This document shows, one piece after another, positions 1 through 12,400 of a stretch of DNA of 64,000 bases. The notes beneath the pieces were generated by a model. The model made no database searches and had not been told where the DNA came from. It saw nothing but the letters and a program-made list of their open reading frames with translations. The stretch's first letter is position 1; each line of letters begins with the position of its first letter. The position numbers were made by a program, and so were the translations under genes. This DNA is from Phocoena phocoena (lineage: Eukaryota; Chordata; Mammalia; Artiodactyla; Phocoenidae), in contig NC_089222.1 of NCBI RefSeq assembly GCF_963924675.1, positions 134,132,281-134,196,280 of the forward strand, given 5' to 3'.

Positions 1-83
1 CCTATCGTGACAGTAAAAGGTGTCAGGCGTTGCCAAATGTTCCCTGGAGCGGGCAAAATCACCCCTGGTTGATAAGCACGGCT
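1..83 (+). mobile_element. Old hAT-type DNA transposon remnant (MER-like), cut by the window edge
   Basis: The stretch with the words 'ttgccaaatgttccctgg' and 'caaaatcacccctggttga' matches the right end of an ancient non-autonomous hAT-like element common in placental mammals. A fuller copy of the same element sits at 27835-28045. I do not name the subfamily with confidence. It lies in the URB1 intron after coding exon 23. Confidence 0.5.
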
Positions 84-273
84 CTAAGGGAATCAGAACC
101 GCCCACTTATGGAGATGAACTTGCTCCAGCCAGGATGAAGTAGAGTTCTCGGAGGAGCTGCGTTCTCCCCAACTGTACAACAGCAATGCAGCGATTTCCA
201 CCGCTTTATAACCACTACAGCGAAAAGGGAAGCCGAGACAGGGAGAGCCGTTACACAATCTGAGCCTTCACAC

Positions 274-475
274 CTCTTGTGACTGCCTGGAGTCTGAAGC
301 AAGCGGGGCAATCGGTCCATGAGGACACGGAGGTCCTTGGCTCTTGCAAATGGGACCAGCTGGGCCAGGATCTCCTGATGCAGCCCAGACTCTAGGGGCC
401 CGTCAGCACTGAGAAGCCTGGTCTGCAGCGGCCTCCACAGGGCCTTCCTCAAGACAGGCATGACAGCAGAGGGTA
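274..475 (-). CDS. URB1: URB1 coding exon 23
   Basis: Codons 1299-1366 of the joined frame, 202 nt. The acceptor is CCCCAG then TACCCTCTG; the donor is CACAAGAG then GTGTGAAGG. The peptide begins PSAVMPVLRKALWRPLQ and ends TPGSHK, leaving two bases of the next codon. This is the last exon inside the window. No further exon is evident at 1-273. The donor GTGTGA is weak but the phase fits. Confidence 0.88.
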
Positions 476-3400
476 CTGGGGCAGAGACAAGCAGGGGAGA
501 GAAGTGAGCGCCGTGGAGCACGACAGCCGGCTCACAAGGGCTGGCGGCTCTGTTTCAGGAAACCTGTGACCTGGGTGATGTCACACTGGTAGCACGAGAC
601 TGACCACGGCAGGAGCTGTGACGCCACGGAAATCGGCAAATGCTACAAATCAGTCTCCCCCAAGAGCCGGCGGTTAAAACATTTACCAGCACGCCACCGG
701 TCACCTCTCATCACTCAACCCTAACAGTCCCGCAGGCCCTGGGCACAGCCCCGGCTCGAGGGTCATGACGAGACGGTGAGCACCCAGGTCCTGAACTCAC
801 TTGGAGAACCACTGGCCGGAAGACGCCCTCCTGCAGGGGCGCTCTTATTTTTTAAAAACATCTGTTATTGATGATACGAAGCTATGCAGCACAGGGGCAA
901 AGCAGTGAGTGAAAAATCATTCGTACACACGATAAAAACGAATTAAATTGAATTGGAGGTGATCAGGAAGTGCCTTGGACCTGAAACCCAATGGGTGGAG
1001 AGAGAAGAGAGAGCGGGGCCCAGCCGAGTGCCTCGGCTCAGCACGGACTCACCAACGCTCCCAACGGTGGGGAGAGGGGGACGGGGCAAAGGACCATCAC
1101 CCACGCCACTCTCTCAACCTAACAAGACCCAGCTGGGGCCGCTCCTTCCTTGGCCCCCAGCGGCCATAGCTACCGCCCACCACTGGCTCCAGCTTCCCGT
1201 GGGCAACTCGGGGTTGATGGGAGCTCCATCCTCAGACCTGGGTCAGACATCTGAGGAGAAACAGAACTAAGCGATACCTCCAGAATGTGAAGTCCCAGGG
1301 CTTAAGGGTGGACACACAGCTCTCAGCCCTCCTGGCTGCCCAAACCCACCCTTCCTGTACCTGCCGCGGGGCGCGTGAAGCGTTCGCGGGTCCTGCACTG
1401 GGTGTACATGCGGATGACAGGGAGGAAGTCGTCCAGGGCCTCCTGCACGCAGAGCCCCAGGCTGGCCCGCCTGCACCACCGCTCAAAGCGCAGCAGGTGG
1501 GGCCAGCTGTGCTGCAGGAGCAAGGCCGCGGTGCCCAGGGCCGCCGGCGTCCGCCGGGCCAGGCAGTAGTCGAGCAGAGTGACCCCGACTGCGGGGGCCA
1601 GAGCCGGCTCTCTCTGCACAGCCTGGAGGAGCACGGCGTCCAGCTCGTCCACGGCCAGCGCGGGCAGCAAAGCCCCCAGGCCTCTCACGTACTCGGAGGC
1701 CTGGAGGAGCTCACCGCTCTGCAGCTGCTCCTGGGGGCGGCTGGTCAGCAGCTGGACCAGGGTCTCCCCGAGAGCGTTCAGGTGTCTCTCCTTCTGGCGG
1801 GACTCAGTGGGTCGCTGGGCCACCAGGTGGGCCTCGGGCAGGCTCAGCAGGGCCAGGGTGACCTCCCGGAGCTGGGTGCCCTCCATGTACGGGTGCAGCC
1901 CCTGCAGGGCTTCAAGCTGAGGAAGGGTCTTCGGCATCGGCGTGGCTGCGCGGGCCCTCTGGTTCCGCAGCTCTTTCAGGACGCTCTGGGTGATGGCCTC
2001 TGAGTACCTGGCCAGGAGCCCCAGCTGACCAAGGCTCTGGAGGACGGGGGCATTCGCCACCAGCAGCGGAAGGACCCCCGCGCTGAGGTGGGCCGCCAGG
2101 AGCTTCACGAGGACGGGACTGAGGGTGTGCGGGGGGAGCGCCTGCTGCTCCAGGGCCAGGTACCAGCCCTCCAGCGTGGGATGCTTGAGGATGGCCACGA
2201 GCACCTCCTCCAGCGTCTGAAACACAGTGACAGGGCACAGGCCTCACCCACGGCTCTGCCAGCAGCTGCCACTGAGGAGGACGGAGAGCAGAAAGCAGCT
2301 TTCCCAAGCCACTCCACCCTCAAGCCCAAGTCCCAGTGCCCCTCTCAGGGGTGCCTGCAGCACCCCAACCCAAGCCCAAAGCTCTTACCCCATCATAACG
2401 CACCTCTTCCCCTGTACAACGACGGGGCCTGGACTGTGACTCGGTCAGTGACCCCCAGCCCAGCAGGAAGCTGACGAACGCAGCCTGAATGAGTTTACCA
2501 TGCAGTAAAACTGCTCTCCCCAGTCACTCAGGCAGGGCCGGGCCACGTAGAAATGCCAAAATGGGATGACGATCAACTGTCTCCTGGTTTCTCCCTAGCA
2601 GCCCTGCCCTCCTAAATAAATCTGGTTGAGGGACGTGGGTACCACCCGACCACCAGGGCAGGGCTACCCTGGCTTCGGAGAGGCTCTGTGGCTGGGGAAG
2701 ATGGGTAGGGGTTAAACGATCCGGAACTGAAGGTGAAACTGCGTCCACTTCCAGAAGGAGGCTGGGCCTCGAGTGACCCCCTGAGGAACTAGCTCTGACC
2801 CCAAGACTAGTGTAAACCACTGAGCAGAGAGCAGCTGAGTGCACCCTGCTGGATTAGACGATGGCTTCACGCAGCCTCGCTGAACGCGATTCCTAGTCAA
2901 TGAAGTCACCCAGTCCCCGGGGACAGAAATAAATTTTTTTCCTTATTTACTCTTCAGGAAGGAAAGAGGAGCCTACCACACTTTCCAACTGAGCTTTCCC
3001 AAACAGAAAGAAAAACAGAAAAGCACACATCAGGAGTGCTTTGCCCAACGACTGGCTAACAGGTGGTCTTGCACCAACAAATGCCCCCCCAAGAAAGCCC
3101 GCCTGGAGATCAAAGGAAGGGAGCCATGCGTTCGACTGTGGACTGAGGAGCACGCCTGCACCCAAACCCAGTACAACAGGTCAAATGGCAAGTGGTGAGA
3201 AAGATTCGGCCTGGCCCCAGTTCAAAAGCTGACTCACGAGACTGCCAGCAGGAGAGGAAGGCTCACTCTTCCCCAGGCAGTGTGGTCGCTGTGTGTGTTC
3301 ACGAGGAAGGGCCCCACCCACTGCCCAGCCTTCGCTCAACACAGGTTGCAACCCTTTAAGAGGAAAATACGCAGTCCGAGTTCTCAGGACGCTCACGGCA

Positions 3401-6400
3401 CAGTGGGAGGGAAAGTGCTCGCAGCAGGGCAAGTGTGAGCAGAGAAGCGACTGGAAAGATGAACGCCCCAAGTAAACAGTGCTTCTCTCGGGGTGGGCGG
3501 GGGATGGTGCTTAGGGCCTCCTTTGGAGTTCTCTGCACCTCCCTACTTCCCTGCAGCGAACACGTACTTGCTTTTAACCAGAATGGAGGGAAAGCCAGTG
3601 ACTGTGACCTCACAGGAAAAGGCGAACCAGAAGGAGACCCAGGGAGGAAGGGCGGCGGTACCTTGTCATCGGCCAACTCCAGCGAGGCCATGGACTCCAC
3701 GTCCAAAAAGAGGTCAGACTCAGCCTGGGCGGCCTGGCGCTTCTGCTGGTTCTGGGCGTCCAGCTGCTGACAGTGGATGACCAGGTGCCTGAGGAGGTCC
3801 AGGAGGAACTGCAGCAGGGGAGGCCCCGTCCTCCTGCCCAGCTGTGAGGACCAGACACACACGACCCTCAGGCCCAGGAAGGGCTGACAGTCACCAGAAC
3901 ACTGACTGCCGCGTCCCCCCAGGGCCAGAAGGGGAGAGTTGCCAGAAACAAGAATCAAGGAGGGAAGCAGGCTTAGATGGAAACTCCCGGTAAACTGCAA
4001 ACAACCTCAAAGTCATTTCTTTTTCTTTTTTTCTTATAAAAGTTTCTAAAATTTATTTATTTATTTTTGGCTGCGTTCGGCCTCCATTGCTGCGCATGGG
4101 CTTTCTCTAGTTGCGGCGAGCAAGGGCTCCTCTTTGTTGCGGTGCGCGGGCTTCTCATTGTGCTGGCTTCTCTTGTTGCGGAGCACGGGCTCTAGGCGCG
4201 TGGGCTCAGTAGTTGTGGCACATGGGTTCAGTAGGTGTGGCACGTGGGCTCAGTAGTTGTGGCTCGCAGGCTCTAGAGCGCAGGCTCAGTAGTTGTGGCA
4301 CGAAGGCTTAGTTGCTCTGCGGCACGTGGGATCTTCCCGGACCAGGGCTCAAACCCGTGTCCCGTGCACTGGCAGGCGGATTCTTAACCACTGCGCCACC
4401 AGGGAAGCCCTCAAAGTCACTTCTTAACAAGACACGTCCTCCTAAATCTTGACGAAACACACAGATTTATTTTGACCAAGATGAGGGGGAAAAGCCCACC
4501 TCAGAACCTAAACTAAGGGACTTCCCTCGTGGTCCAGTGGCTAAGACTCTGCACTCCCAGTGCAGGGGTGCCGGGTACAATCCCTGGTCAGGGAACTAGA
4601 TCCCACATGCCGCACCTAAGAGTTCCATCTGCCGCAAGTAAAAAAGATCCCGCGTGCGGCAACTAAGACCCGAAGCAGCCAAATAAATAAATATTAAAAC
4701 AACAACAGCAACAAACCTAAACCATAAATCTGTAAACCACCTCAGGGACAGAAGGCCCGACAATGAGCCGCCGAATTAAAACTTATAAAGGCAGAGGGGA
4801 CGCCTGGTCGTGCCGCGGACCCGCTCAGCTGTGGGAAGGGCCCCGCCCGGCCTCAGCTGCCCCAGCGACCACGTTCAGCTGTGCGTGGCTCCCAGTCTGA
4901 GGTCTGTGCCTCTGCTCCAGGGAGAGGGCACAGCACCCGGAGCCGAGGCTCCCAAACCGCGGCCCGCTCGGGGCCCTGCACGCTGGCCACTGCCCTCCCC
5001 GTGTGCGGACAAACGGGGCGACGGTGGGGCCCCAGGCCTCCATCCACACCGTCACTCAGCGTGGACCCGACCGGCAGAAGGCCACACTCTCTGCAGGTGG
5101 TGAAGCCAGGGAGCGGGGGCAGCGCTGACCTGGCCGAAGTTCTCCACGGTGCTCTTGAGGTACAGCAGCAGGTGTCTGGCGGAGCGCAGCGCCTGGTGCG
5201 TAGGGAGGTGCAGGAGGGCAGCCCGCAGCCGCCCCTGGACCCCCTCGTCCAGGAGCGGGAATGTGCCCGGGCCCTGGCCCTGACCTTGGCCCTGGCCCGT
5301 GTAGGCCATCTGCAGCAGGGCACTGAAAGAGGAGGCTGGGGGGTCCGGCGGAGCAGGGCTGCCCAACGTCTGCAGCGCCTGGGAGACAGCAGGGGAGGAA
5401 AGAGAAAAGACAGATCGGCACCGGGGCAAAGGGCACAGGGTGCTAAAACAGGGACAGGGCGACACGCACACAGAGGGACGTTTCACAAAAATCACCTACT
5501 GATACTAAATCTATGTGACCCTGTGGCTTTTTATTCAAGTCAAGTCCCAACACGCTCGGTTACACGTATTTTCCTAGCGTGCGTCCACGTGAGGGCACTG
5601 AGCCGGGGAGGTATTTACACGCCCTGGAGAACAGAGGTCACGCGGCACAGAGACAGGATTTTACTCACAGGAGTCACTGTTATTAATCCCTGGAAACTGG
5701 GAAATGCCACCCTGGGAAGGAGCCGGCTGGGTGAGCTGCATGCCTTTCAAAGGCCTCCCCCGGGAGGACGGAAGGATGAGAGGACATGGCCGGACGGAAG
5801 ATACGTTCCTGAAGTCATTCCGTCTCCAAGTGGGTCATTTCTTCTAACTTAGTTCCCAAACTGCCTTCTTTATTCACCCCACATGGCTTTTCTTGTTATA
5901 ACTCCAAACACTGTTTCCTAAGGCCAGTACAACTAGGCCGCATGGTGCCCCGAAACTCAGTGGGGCTCGACCCTGGACCAGCAACAGCATGATCCGGGAA
6001 CTTGTTAGAAATGCACATTCCCGGGCCCGCCCCAGACCTGCTGAATCACACGGCCAGCGACCACGTCTGAATGAGCGTCTGGGGGATCCTGACGCGCCCT
6101 CACGGGTGAGAACCGCCGAGTGCCTGACTCCACGGAGTGGACGCCTACACCTGGAGCGCCATGCAGCACAGCACGGACTGCTAACACCCACGGAAGCTGC
6201 TGTGTGGCTCTGACCACCTCCTGACCACGGCCTGTCAGGTGGGGAAGGCGGCGATAGCCGTGATGGGCCCGGGCTCTGGAGCCCAGAGGCCTGCCTGGAT
6301 CCTGAGTCTACCACTGCCTGGGGGCAGAACTGCTCTGAACCTCAGTTTCCCCATGTGTACAAGGAGGATAGTTAAGTCCAGACCCCTCTCTGAGTTGTGA

Positions 6401-9400
6401 GGATTAAATGGCATAAAATACGTGTGATGCACCTAGGGATGAGGCCTTCACAAACCATGCACATGCAATCAACACAGGCTCCTGCTACCAAGTTCATAAG
6501 AGGAAGAGGTCCTCCTTAGCCGCCTGCTTTTTCAAGCGCAGCCACAACTGAGCGAACACACGAAAGCACACAACACAAAGTGAATTTCTTGCTCCACCCA
6601 GCAATCCTAAGCACGCTGCATCAGAGCCAGACCTGCGGCATCCCTTTTAAGAATGCAGTCCCCACCAGGAGGAAACCATTTCTTTCTTTCTTTTTTCACT
6701 TTCCCGTCTAGCAGAGCATAGCCAGCTAGCGGCCTTCAGGTCTAACCGCTGAGCGTGCCAAGTCTAGGGGCCGCTGAGGTGAGCAGACGAGGGCCGTGAG
6801 GCGAGGGCGCACAGACCACTCCGGAAGGGAGGAGAAGGAGATCCCGCCCCCAACCCCAGCCTCAAAGCCCAAACGTGCAGCCGGCAGCGAATTCAGTTCC
6901 GCTGCATCGCGGAGCCCCTCGGGGTCTCGTCACATTAGCCGAGCGGCAGAGATACCACGTGCCTTCCTCTCCTACTCTGGGGAGACGAGAAGGTGAAGAG
7001 CGTTCACCCTGTTAAGCTGTGAAAGCTACACAGCTGGGGTACAGCCCACTGCGGCCCACAGGGAGGAACCTCCGGGGGTTTCTAGGTTTACGCAGGAGTG
7101 GTGGTTGGACGCAGCTCACCAAGGCCTCTCGGGCTGGCTCCGGGATCCAGAGGCTGTAGTATCTGTTGAACCTGGACAGCTGACGGCAGCAAGGTGGGAG
7201 CGGAGGCTCCAACTTGTCATAAGACTGAAGCAGGAGACACAGAGCCAGCGGGTCTCTCTGGGTGTGGAGGAGGTCCGTCAACACCCCTGTCAGATACGCC
7301 ACGATGCTTTCTCCTGCAAAGGAGGGAGACACAGCAGGGAGAGGCTTGCTGGGACCGCCCTTCTGTGACCCATCAATAACACCAACTCCCACCCATATTC
7401 AAGACCCAGAAAGAGTCATAACCATTCCGCCAGCGATCACACAACCATGCTGGAAGGCAGATGCTACCACTGCAGACCACGCCAGACTGTTATTATACAT
7501 ACAGCACACAGTCAGACATCGGCTGCTGAGGCCCAGAAGTGGAGACCCAGGCACGGAAGAGGTGAGGCCAGGGCCACCCGGGACAGGGACTTGCTTGGTG
7601 CAAACCAATCCATTTCCACTTCCTTGGCACACAAGCCTCCCTTGCAGTTAGGCTGGGACCACACGACTCGCTTAGCCACTTCCAGGCCTGGCCAGAACAC
7701 CTCTGCTTGACTGTCCACTCTCTCTTCCTCTTCCACAGTGACCTTGGAAGCCACATGTTGAGATGGCACAGCTACAGGATGGGAGCAGCCAGGATCCCTG
7801 AGCTACCTCCTGGACAACAGCCACCCAGGAGAGCACCTGACCTGTCCTGGACCATGACACGGTCGAGAGAGAGACCTTTGTTCCTTAAACCACTGACGCA
7901 TTGTGGCGTATGTGTTACTGCAGCAAAGCCTGAGCGATCCTGACTAATTACACCGCTGCGGTCTGTGAGTGCTCTCTTGGGTCTGTGTTGCCTGGATACC
8001 CAGTAAGGACGAAGGACTTGTACCTCAGCATCAAGGTATCAAGAATAAATACTGAAGAGAAAATACCGGTGTTACAGCAGGTGTCTGTGCAGCCATGCAA
8101 ACACATTATTTCAGACTCATCCGTCAAACGACCCATTTCCCAACAGCCTAGCCAGCCTCTAGATTCCTACCCCTGTACGCTTAGCTCTACCAGCTGTGCA
8201 GCTATCACTTTGGTGGGTCTGAACCCCTGCTGCCTTGGGTTTTCAGCAATTATTTCCAAAGCCCTCGGAATCCCACCTCCTACCCCACAGAGGCCCAGCT
8301 GGCCTGATGCAGCCATAACATTCTCACTACACACAGGTACCTGCTTCACTTTCTGTTCCAAGGAGCAACTTATTCCTGGCTTCCAGGGCAGCGGGGACCA
8401 CAGCACTGAACGGGAACGTGAGCACGACCATGTCTTCATTCAGTAAGAATCCAACCTCCTCATCCAAGCCTTCGCTGCCCTCCACCAGGACATCCACCAT
8501 GTCGAGAACATCTGAGGCAGAAAGATGGGAATCAGGGCCAGGCAAGAGGTGGCAAAGGAGTCTACTGCAAGAATCCCACAGGTAGGGCAAGCGAGAGAAC
8601 GTTTGCAAAAAGAGGAAAAAACAAAAGCTAAACTTCTCTTGCGGGAAAATGCTTAGTGTAATGTTTGATTCTAAACAAATAAGGGCATTATCTATAAAAT
8701 CTTAAGACCTCTGCCAGACAAAATGCAGGACTATCCAGCTCAGGTAGTAACAGGTTGAAGTTTCCTCGCGTGACACTGAGAAGCCCGGAAACTTTAACCT
8801 GGATAGTCATGGAAATAAGCCAAAATCTGAGAAGCCACAGAGCATAAGGCTTGACGCACAGACTAGGGCCAGAGTGTCTGAAGTCAAATCCTGACTTTGC
8901 TACATCCTCGCTGTGTGAGGCTGAGCAGATTGCTTAACCTCTCTGTGCCCCAGCTGCCTTGTCAATACATAAAATGAGGATAACCCACCCCTCCCCAACT
9001 TGGGGTTGTTTATGAGGTTACATGAGTTAGGATTTATTAAGAGCTTAGAGCATCACCTGGCACAGAGTAAACACTGCACAAATAAAAACAACGCAGCAAA
9101 TAAGCCCTGCACCTACTTCCTGTTACATAAACAAATAAGGGGATTTCCAATTCCAGAGGCAGCTGATCTCTGATGCAAAGAAATGGGGTGTCTGCCCTCT
9201 GCACAAGGCTTCAGTGCAATTCTGTTTTGTCTCTAATACACCACCGTGGCTGGCTCTTCAGAAGCCCACGGAGTGCAGGGAGCAGCACCCACCGTCAATG
9301 TGGGAGATGGGAACGCTGACGTCATCGGCGTCCTGCCGCGTCACGGAGGCCTGCAGGGCGCTGGCTTCCTGGACAAAGTCAGACGCTTTGTCCGTGTACG

Positions 9401-12400
9401 AATAGGGATTCGCCACCAACGTCAGGAGAACCTGAGCATTAAAGAGTCACGTGGGAAATATTTAGATGGTCACACGTGAAATGAAAAACGCCCCCAAATG
9501 TCGCAAGTAAAATAAAGGGAAGAGCAAAAATCTTAACAGGCCTTCAGAGAACAATCGTTTTTCTGCAAAGTTTTTTTAAAAAAACTTTTTGTTGTAGATT
9601 TTTAAAAAGTATCTCCTTTTCACATCAGACTATTGCTTTTAATACCGCTCTTAGTGTACCACTAATCCCTCCTACAAAACCAAACGCCCAAAAGGAAGTT
9701 AACAGCACACAGTGATATAGTCCCATTTTACAGATTCTAAAACTAAATCGTTCTGACATCTCAGCAAGAATTAGGACATGAGTCAGGAGGAGAGGCCTCT
9801 GGGCTCTGGCACATCAGAAACGCCTTAACCATACTGAGGGTCACTTAGTACGCCGTCCTGAACGTGCTCTCTTTACGTGGGAAATACGTGCTCACGCGTT
9901 CCAAAAACTGAATCACGGCCTCCTTGTTCTCCTGCTCGGTGCCATCCAGGTGTTCCAGCCACAGCTCCAGCTCCTGCCAGGTGTGCTCAAACACCCCTGT
10001 GTCCCGCAGGATCTGAAAAATCAGGGAAGAACCCGCTTTCCGTGGGTCCTCTGAGACCCACGGAGCACAGAGGGGGTAAAAGTTCCATCCAGTTTTATCC
10101 TAAAAGCTACGCTTCAGAACAACCCCCACTGTTGAGGGAAACGAGGAAAAGAGGTCGCTCTGGGCTCGATCAAGGAGAACACAGCCCCTCGTCTCACTGC
10201 TGCTTATTCCTCTCCTTCAGCTCCTAAATAATAAAAAGGGAAAATATCCCGCTGCTACTTGAAAGTCTGCTTTTCAACCTGGGACTTGACTCCTCCCAGC
10301 CACTCAACCCTCAGCCTGCATGAAATTCTCCAAGACAGTGACCCAGACAGGCCGAATCATCTCAACGTGGCTTCTCAAGACCCAGGCCTGGGCCAGAAGC
10401 ACCACCTTACTTCTGTTCTAAGGGAGCAGAACTTGTTACGAGGCAGGACTTGCTTAAATGACATCCCCAAATGGCCCGACGACAGAACTCGGGGTCTCAG
10501 CAGCCCCTCGGCACGAACCCTGCACAGAGTGCTCCAAGGGAGAGCCTGACGTGCCATTCCACCCACATGCAGGGAGTGATCATGAAATCACACCTGCACA
10601 ACCTCGCAGAGGTCACGACCTAGACTTTCGCGTCCTCCAAGCAGCTCAGGCGAGGTTGAAGGGTGGCAAGACCACTGGCACTTCAAAGGTAAAATCTCTG
10701 TACCCTAAATACAATGAATGTGATTTTTCTAGCAACCCGCCCGGCCCCGGCCCTGACCAGGATGTCTGCTGCCCAGTGGAACCAAGGAACTAGATTTCCT
10801 AGCGCTGCAGCAAGACCTGACGTAGCCCTGGAAGATGAGTTCAAGTGTAAGAAAGAAGAGACGCCGACAAACTCCTCATTCCCTTCCACTGACTCTGGCG
10901 ACACCTGTGCTGTGGGTGACGGCTGCGGTCAATCGCCAGGGCCCTGGAGGAGGCCGAGTCTGGAGCTGAGGGAAGAGGCATCGCCTATTAAATTGTTCCC
11001 CAGAGGGCTGAAACCTCATGTTTACTGAGTCTAGAATGTGCCAGGCATGGCCTACTATTTGATCACACGTAACCTCCCTTGCAATCCTACGGTTCTGTTA
11101 TTCCCGTTCACCACGAAAAAACTAAGTTCAGAGAGGTTAAGCAATTTGTCCGGTGCCACCCAGGAACGGCAGAACCAGGACTCAAATCTTGGAACAGGAC
11201 TTCAAAGTGCCCGCTTTTCCCATTTCACCAGGTCGCCTCTTGGGAACACAGCCAGGTTAAGACAGAAGACATTAAAACTGCCGTAAAGCCTTCTGTTTTT
11301 AAATTGTCACAGTCTTAATACAGCCTTAATTCCACAACTGTTGACTAAGCATCTACTATACGCAAGATTGTACAAAACGCTTCTAGAACTAGGAACTGGT
11401 AGAAAGGCTCACCTTCACGATCAGAAGTTTGGTTGATGACTTGAGATGCGAATGGCTACTGGTCACAAACATCTTCATCAGTAAGTAAAACACGGATCGC
11501 TTTCCTCCAATAATTTCTGCATCTGGGCCTTCCTGGAGTTTGAACAACAGAATATTATAAATGTAACAAAGGCCACTGCTTGCTGAGCAAACAGGTACTG
11601 CATGCCCAGTGTTCTCCCCGGCCTCTCATCTCATTTTAACCACCACTCGGCAAGCCTGCCGGGATGCTATACACGAGGAACCTCAGGAGTTAGGAGCTCC
11701 TCCCACACCCCCAAAAGCAGCTGTAGTTAACAACAGTCACAGCAGGAAGCACGGGGGCCCTTCAGGTGCTTCACATACACTGACTCACTTTGTCCTCCCA
11801 ACAAGCCTGCGGCGGGGACAACCGTCACCCCCATTTCACATGTGCAGACACTGAGGCACAAGGAGGTAATGGCCGTTTAATGACCGAGGTGGAACTCAAG
11901 CCCAGGAGCCCTGGCGCAGACACAGCACTGGCTGGCGGCGGGTGGCTAGCGGGAAAACACACCACCCAGGGCTGCCTGACTCCGTCCAACGCCACGCTTG
12001 CTGCATTTCAGCAAGATGCCGGCGCGGATATAATCGGTTCCTTACACGTAAGCAAGCCTCTTAACAAAGGCTTCTGGGCTTTGAACACATGGAGCTCCAG
12101 ATTCCCAGCCCAGACTCCGATGCATCTGTGTCTCCCTGGAGCGTCCCCGCAGCCCTGATCTGAGCACATGAGGGCTACTGTTCCCAAAGCCCAGCAGACC
12201 CATCTTATGAGCAAAAAATGAAGCAGGGGATATAAACTAATATGTTAATACCAGTTCTTTCAAGGTAAGAGGCCTCTGTTCCCTTTCCAACTAAATCGTC
12301 AAGACCCCAAAGGCCCAGTTCAGCTGGGGTAAAAAACTAAACACCCCAGACTCATCCGTCATCTCACTGGGGTCCTGGCAGCGACCTCACGGGGGTTGTC

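Noticed and set aside
1287..2003. 238-codon plus-strand open frame
   Set aside because: Antisense shadow of the long, GC-rich URB1 exon 22.
4881..5852. 323-codon plus-strand open frame
   Set aside because: It overlaps URB1 exon 20 in antisense and continues into intron sequence. No protein resemblance.
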